Assembly: GCA_902781045.1 (NCBI GenBank)
Contig: CACZHT010000007.1
Span: 1-64,000, forward strand
Direction: 5' to 3'
Origin: an uncultured Bacteroidales bacterium
GTDB lineage: Bacteria > Bacteroidota > Bacteroidia > Bacteroidales > Muribaculaceae
Length of the DNA stretch: 64,000 nt
In this document: positions 60,057-64,000 of the stretch, in pieces
How positions within the stretch are numbered: the stretch's first letter is position 1
How the letters are laid out: the number at the start of each line of letters is the position of its first letter
The notes under the pieces: generated by a model
What the model was told of the DNA's origin: nothing
Seen by the model: the letters and a program-made list of their open reading frames with translations, nothing else
Database searches by the model: none
Made by a program: the position numbers and the translations under genes

Positions 60057-62213
60057 TTACTTCACTTTTTCAACTTCTGTACAAATCGTTGATAAATCAC
60101 TCTGGCTGAAGCCATCGCGTTTTTTGATGCGATAAATCGTGCAGGTCAGGTGTTCCACATCCTCTATTCGCAGTTGGCCTTTCGTGATGAAATCTTTCGT
60201 CACTATGATGCACTGCTTTTCAATCTTGTCGATAATGTTGTAGAACTCATCTTCCTTGCTGTCTCCAAATGATGAAGTCGCAGCATCGAAAATCAGCGGA
60301 TAGTTTTCCTCACGCTTGAGCGTAGTCAAGTCGGAGATGGCAAAAAGAACCGACATATACATTGTCGTTTGCTGAGAACCTGACGGATTTTTTACTTCAG
60401 TCCCATTTGAGCTAAAAAGCCGAATTTCAGCAGAGTTGTCAATCGTTTTAATCAATCGAACTTGTCCGTGGAAATCGGTAGCATTCAAGCGATGAAGATA
60501 AGTGTTGGCAACTTCTTCGAGATTGCGCAAGAATTGCGACAGGTTTTTATCCTTTGCTGAAACAAATGCTTTCGCAATGCGATTTAGAACTTCATGTACA
60601 CCTTTGTAAACCTTAACTTGACTGCTTGCAGGTTTGAGCTGGTCGAATTTAGCCTGTAACTCATCACGTTCTTCTTGTAAGCGCTCCAATTGTGCACGAG
60701 ATTCAATCAAACGTTTCTCAGCACGACTCTTTGATTCAAAGAAACCTTTCATGTTGACAAAGGCCTTGTCAAGAGTTTCTTCGCTTACGCCATCAGCCTG
60801 AATCAACAATCTAGCTTTTTCGTCATTTGCCTCCTGAATTTTGCCCTCTATGTCGGTCATCTCACGTTTTAGTCGCTCGACCAATTCCAAGCGGTCGTTA
60901 ATGTCGGAAGCCAAGCGTGAAATTTCCTGTGCATTGCTACCTCCCAACGATATGCTTAAGTTATGCAGTTCCTCAACATACTCCGAGTAAAAAAGCTTGA
61001 TTTCTTCCGGTTCGTCATTCGCTTCTTCTATTGTGGCTGCAAGGTGTAAACGATATTCATCAAGTTTGCGGCACATGAACTTATAGGCTTCAGTTCCTTC
61101 CTCTACAGGGCGTCCGCATACTTTACAGATATGGTCATCAATCATCTCCTGCATTGTTTCACCAGTAGGAAGATACCATGGAAGTTTGGGCGAGCCATTG
61201 GCGAGAACTCGAATCTCATCGATGGCTTCCTTTTTCCCTTCTCGTTTTGCCTGTTCTTTTATGAAAGCATCGTTTTGGGTACGCTTCAATCGGCTGAAGG
61301 CAGAACTTTTCTTTTGGAATTCTTTGAGAACGTCAGGAAATGCGCAAAGGACCCACAGTTGGTCAAGCAAGCTGGTATTAAAATTGATGGCCGCAATACT
61401 TCCACGAAAACGATTACGTTTCTCTGTGAGGTTGTGCAAACGTTCTTTCAGGTCTTGATATTTCTGGCCTACGTCTTGATGTTTTTCTAAATCCTCAATC
61501 TTTCCAGTGAATGTATTAATTGATTCTTGGTACTGGCGTATGTCACGTTCAGTATCAGAAATTTTTGCCTCTATTTGGCGAAGGTCAATTTCAAGATGCT
61601 TTGCTTGTTTTGAAACTTTTTCGTCATTCTTGCACTCCTTGACGTAGGCGTTATTGGCCTTTCGCTCAAACTCGGCCAGCATTTCAACAAAGGTCTCAAA
61701 TTTTTTAAGGTCTGAGAACTTCTCCACAAGTTCACGCAAGGCCGTGGGGTTATCAAAGACATTGAGAGTTGACTCGCCCTTGAACATACTATAGCGCTGG
61801 ATATAGGCATCGAAGCACCGATTCATCAAGTTCTTGCCATTAACAGGCACTCGCTCTGAACCTCTATCCTCGTAGCCGCGGAACGAAAACTTCAGAGTTC
61901 GGTAAGTTCTCTCACAGGTTCTTTCAATCGAGAAAGATTTTTCCACACTTTTAAGTCCGTTATGCTCAAACTCCATGGCAACAAGCACTTCGTCGATTTC
62001 CCCGACTTCAAGTTCAGATTTTCTTTTTTCGGAAAAATTCTGAATACTTGTGTCATCAACTGTAGTATTAAATAGCCATTGGAGAGCTTCAAAAAATGTC
62101 GTTTTCCCATCGCCATTATCACCGATGATAAGCGTAAGACCTTTCGACATATCGAAGGCCACCTCTCCATAATAACTTCGATAATTCTTAATTCTTATTC
62201 GATTGATAATCAT
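60057..62213 (-). CDS. Rad50/DndD-like ATPase with zinc hook
   Basis: 718 residues. Walker A GDNGDGKTTF (31-40) follows the SMC-type start IINRIRIKNYRSYYGEVAFD. Two long coiled-coil arms (about 165-330 and 390-560) flank a zinc hook CKVC (363-366). The C-terminal lobe has a signature-like PSGSQQTTMYMSVLFA and Walker B YPLIFDAATSSFGDS, in which Ala follows the Asp where the catalytic Glu is usual. It resembles DndD/RecF-type ATPases of phage-defence or DNA-modification systems. Its ATG overlaps the stop of the 76-residue gene (ATGA). Confidence 0.85.
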   Translation of the reverse strand: MIINRIRIKNYRSYYGEVAFDMSKGLTLIIGDNGDGKTTFFEALQWLFNTTVDDTSIQNFSEKRKSELEVGEIDEVLVAMEFEHNGLKSVEKSFSIERTCERTYRTLKFSFRGYEDRGSERVPVNGKNLMNRCFDAYIQRYSMFKGESTLNVFDNPTALRELVEKFSDLKKFETFVEMLAEFERKANNAYVKECKNDEKVSKQAKHLEIDLRQIEAKISDTERDIRQYQESINTFTGKIEDLEKHQDVGQKYQDLKERLHNLTEKRNRFRGSIAAINFNTSLLDQLWVLCAFPDVLKEFQKKSSAFSRLKRTQNDAFIKEQAKREGKKEAIDEIRVLANGSPKLPWYLPTGETMQEMIDDHICKVCGRPVEEGTEAYKFMCRKLDEYRLHLAATIEEANDEPEEIKLFYSEYVEELHNLSISLGGSNAQEISRLASDINDRLELVERLKREMTDIEGKIQEANDEKARLLIQADGVSEETLDKAFVNMKGFFESKSRAEKRLIESRAQLERLQEERDELQAKFDQLKPASSQVKVYKGVHEVLNRIAKAFVSAKDKNLSQFLRNLEEVANTYLHRLNATDFHGQVRLIKTIDNSAEIRLFSSNGTEVKNPSGSQQTTMYMSVLFAISDLTTLKREENYPLIFDAATSSFGDSKEDEFYNIIDKIEKQCIIVTKDFITKGQLRIEDVEHLTCTIYRIKKRDGFSQSDLSTICTEVEKVK

Positions 62214-62440
62214 ACGTTCATCTTTAAATAATTGCTAATCTCATTATAAATCTCGTTGAGCGAAGCTCCTTCGCTTTCACGCAAGATTATTTTTGCGGTT
62301 GTTGCGATGACAATATTCTCACTATCAGCCGCTTGATATATCGACTTGATATCAAGTTCGGAATAGTTTCCGAATTTCATCAAATTCTCATCAAGCAGCA
62401 CCGCTTGAAGAACCTTGTCCTTATTGCTTTGGTATGCCAT
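62210..62440 (-). CDS. 76-residue helical protein between helicase and ATPase
   Basis: 76 residues, two or three helices: DKVLQAVLLDENLMKFGNYS, DIKSIYQAADSENIVIATTA, LRESEGASLNEIYNEISNYL. No motif recognised. It starts 1 bp after the helicase stop and overlaps the ATPase start by 4 bp, so it is a fixed part of the system. Small middle components with a role in assembly or regulation are common in ABC-ATPase-based defence systems; whether this is one is inference. Confidence 0.7.
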   Translation of the reverse strand: MAYQSNKDKVLQAVLLDENLMKFGNYSELDIKSIYQAADSENIVIATTAKIILRESEGASLNEIYNEISNYLKMNV

Positions 62441-62441
62441 A

Positions 62442-64000
62442 TTAGAATATTGTTAAGTTATAATATTGTAGTACATTGTCAAGTTCGTTAACCGTAAAGT
62501 CGATATTTTCAGAAAGTAAGGCGAAGTTCCTGACTCGTTTAAGTTCACTCTCAAGCAGGCGTTTTTCCATTTCGTAGCTTTCTGAATTTGCGTCAATCTC
62601 AGGGGCCACAACCATGTCGTGAATAGTTGCCATGTGCTTGTCGGGATGCGTGCGAAGAATACGGCCACGTCTCTGAATGAACTGCCGAGGGTTTCCTGTG
62701 CTTGCGCAGAAAATAGCAAGTTCGCTCCTAGGAACGTCAACGCCTTCGTCAAGGCATTTCATGGATGTCAGGACTTCCAACTCCCCGCTTGCGAAATCAG
62801 CCAACATTCGGTCGCGCTCACTGCTACCAGAGACGAATTGTTTGACGGTGGTACGGGGACTGGATTGTTTCACAATCTCGGTGTATTCATCAATCAGGTG
62901 ACTCGTTTCTTCGTCATCATCAATAATATCTTTTGTGTCATAAATATCTGCATTGTTGTCATCCGGGCGATTACCCTCTGGCACATATACTAGTGTATAT
63001 TTCAAGTTCCCTTTCTCTTCAAAACGTTCTTGAATGATTTGTCTGAAAAGTTCCAGCTTATTGGCAGCTTTATGAATGATGCGTTTACGGGCAAGTAGAA
63101 GCGTTTTTACAATTTCGTCCCCCTCGGGGAAAGTATTCTTGTTGAAATTGAACATTTTTGCCAATTTGACAGAAAGGTCAATGTATCTGGCCATTTCTTC
63201 ATCGGTAAGTCTCACAATATGGGGATAGTATCGGTAGCGGCATAACACCCCATTCTCAATGGCCTTCTCCATTGAGTACTCATAAGTGTAATTATTCTCA
63301 CTGCCAAAGAATGACGCAAGAGCAACGTTGCCCGCTTCGTCATATTGTCTTTCGGGTGTCGCACTCAAGCCAATTCGTCGCAGATAGTTAATACCTTTTA
63401 GTCTGCGTAGTATTCTACCCGAACCCATATTATGCGCTTCATCTGCAATCAGCAACAATTGTTTTCGTGAAAACGAGTTGAGTGTCGCGAATACGTTATC
63501 ACGTGCAAATGATGCATAGGTTGAGATGATGATATAGTTGCAGTCTTTTTTAAGTGGATTGAATTCTTCTCGCAATTTGATGTTTTCAACAGCAGAACGC
63601 CATGAAGGATATTTTGAACACACTTTAATGATATTGCTGAAATTGAACTTCTTGCATTCTTTTTCCCATTGGTCCACAAGTGTAATTGTTGGCACGAGGA
63701 TGATGGCTTTATAGTAGCCATTTCGCTTGAAGATTTCCAGCAAGCAGTTAAGTGCGGTAATGGTCTTACCTGTACCGGTTGCCATAGCAAAAAGCCCTTT
63801 CTGCCTGTTGTTCTTCCAATTTTCGAAAGCCTCGTTCTGGTATGGGCGTGGCCCCGTTGGATATGGGAAATGAGGCTTGGAATCATCTACTTGCTTCTTG
63901 TCTTGGTAGCTTTCAATGGCACGACGGACTTTCTCGCGTGCATTACGCAGAGCGTGAAGAACGGTAATCGGAAGATGTGTCGGAGCTTGCTCAAGCAATC
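62442..64000 (-). CDS. SF2 DEAH helicase, N-terminus beyond the right edge
   Basis: 519 codons visible, no start in the window. Helicase motifs: PRPYQNEAFENW (Q-like), MATGTGKTITAL (I), IISTYASFAR (Ia region), LLIADEAHNMG (II), GLSATPER (III), TSMKCLDEGVDVPR (V) and QRRGRILR (VI). It is similar to the COG1061 group of restriction/defence helicases. The visible N-terminal end (VLHALRNAREKVRRAIESYQ) suggests a further domain upstream, such as a PLD-type nuclease. It is the first visible gene of the four-gene operon. Confidence 0.88.
   Translation of the reverse strand, partial: LLEQAPTHLPITVLHALRNAREKVRRAIESYQDKKQVDDSKPHFPYPTGPRPYQNEAFENWKNNRQKGLFAMATGTGKTITALNCLLEIFKRNGYYKAIILVPTITLVDQWEKECKKFNFSNIIKVCSKYPSWRSAVENIKLREEFNPLKKDCNYIIISTYASFARDNVFATLNSFSRKQLLLIADEAHNMGSGRILRRLKGINYLRRIGLSATPERQYDEAGNVALASFFGSENNYTYEYSMEKAIENGVLCRYRYYPHIVRLTDEEMARYIDLSVKLAKMFNFNKNTFPEGDEIVKTLLLARKRIIHKAANKLELFRQIIQERFEEKGNLKYTLVYVPEGNRPDDNNADIYDTKDIIDDDEETSHLIDEYTEIVKQSSPRTTVKQFVSGSSERDRMLADFASGELEVLTSMKCLDEGVDVPRSELAIFCASTGNPRQFIQRRGRILRTHPDKHMATIHDMVVAPEIDANSESYEMEKRLLESELKRVRNFALLSENIDFTVNELDNVLQYYNLTIF

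Overview
This window looks like a chromosomal contig piece from a GC-rich member of the Bacteroidales, most likely a gut Muribaculaceae/Prevotellaceae-type bacterium. The evidence is promoters of the Bacteroidetes type (TTTG, 19-20 bp, TAnnTTTG; several exact copies), a near full-length homologue of dipeptidyl-peptidase 5, a TamB/lipidated-TamA pair, a DUF5103 (type IX secretion plug) protein, the folP-cdaA gene order, and AT-rich 'ataaatt/atgaatt' spacers. No rRNA, tRNA or CRISPR array was seen.

Layout. 1-4.7 kb (minus): DPP5 lipoprotein (cut by the left edge), then an ECF sigma factor / membrane anti-sigma / exported protein operon. 5-13.6 kb (plus): TamB and TamL, then an exported C1-family aminopeptidase. 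13.6-20.8 kb: an accessory block of low-GC or broken genes: an orphan immunity-like gene, a serpin remnant, a DUF4143 ATPase, an HTH/HEXXH protein, a frameshifted small gene, and a DUF2779-type gene and a pseudokinase both cut at one junction. It is bounded by two direct copies of the 3' end of a DNA methyltransferase gene (fragment at 14.6 kb, intact gene at 20.8-22.1 kb). 22-46 kb: core metabolism and envelope genes (VanZ-like protein, NSS transporter, folP, cdaA, rplS, gpmI, 5'-nucleotidase, GH3-beta-lactamase fusion, BrkB, Ca/Na antiporter, fabD, tatA-tatC, bile-acid-type symporter, DUF5103, DUF4160/DUF2442 pair, heterodimeric ABC exporter). 46-49 kb: a tandem minisatellite, a decayed surface-protein gene and a REP-associated tyrosine transposase flanked by matching REP palindromes. 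49-55 kb: uvrB, a YoeB-type toxin-antitoxin pair, a YgiQ radical SAM protein and a DUF3667 membrane protein.

55-64 kb is visibly more AT-rich and contains the most unusual material. One minus-strand operon encodes a P-loop polynucleotide-kinase-like protein, a Thg1-like 3'-5' polymerase and a COG3541/RlaP-type nucleotidyltransferase: enzyme classes that together look like an RNA (tRNA) end-repair module. Next to it, an overlapping four-gene operon encodes an SF2 DEAH helicase (cut by the right edge), a 76-residue protein, a Rad50/DndD-like ATPase with a zinc hook, and a 274-residue protein of unknown function, an arrangement typical of mobile anti-phage systems. Between the two operons a roughly 135-nt stretch can fold into a closed multi-stem RNA that ends in a U-run. 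These are inferences from sequence and gene order; they would need homology and expression tests.
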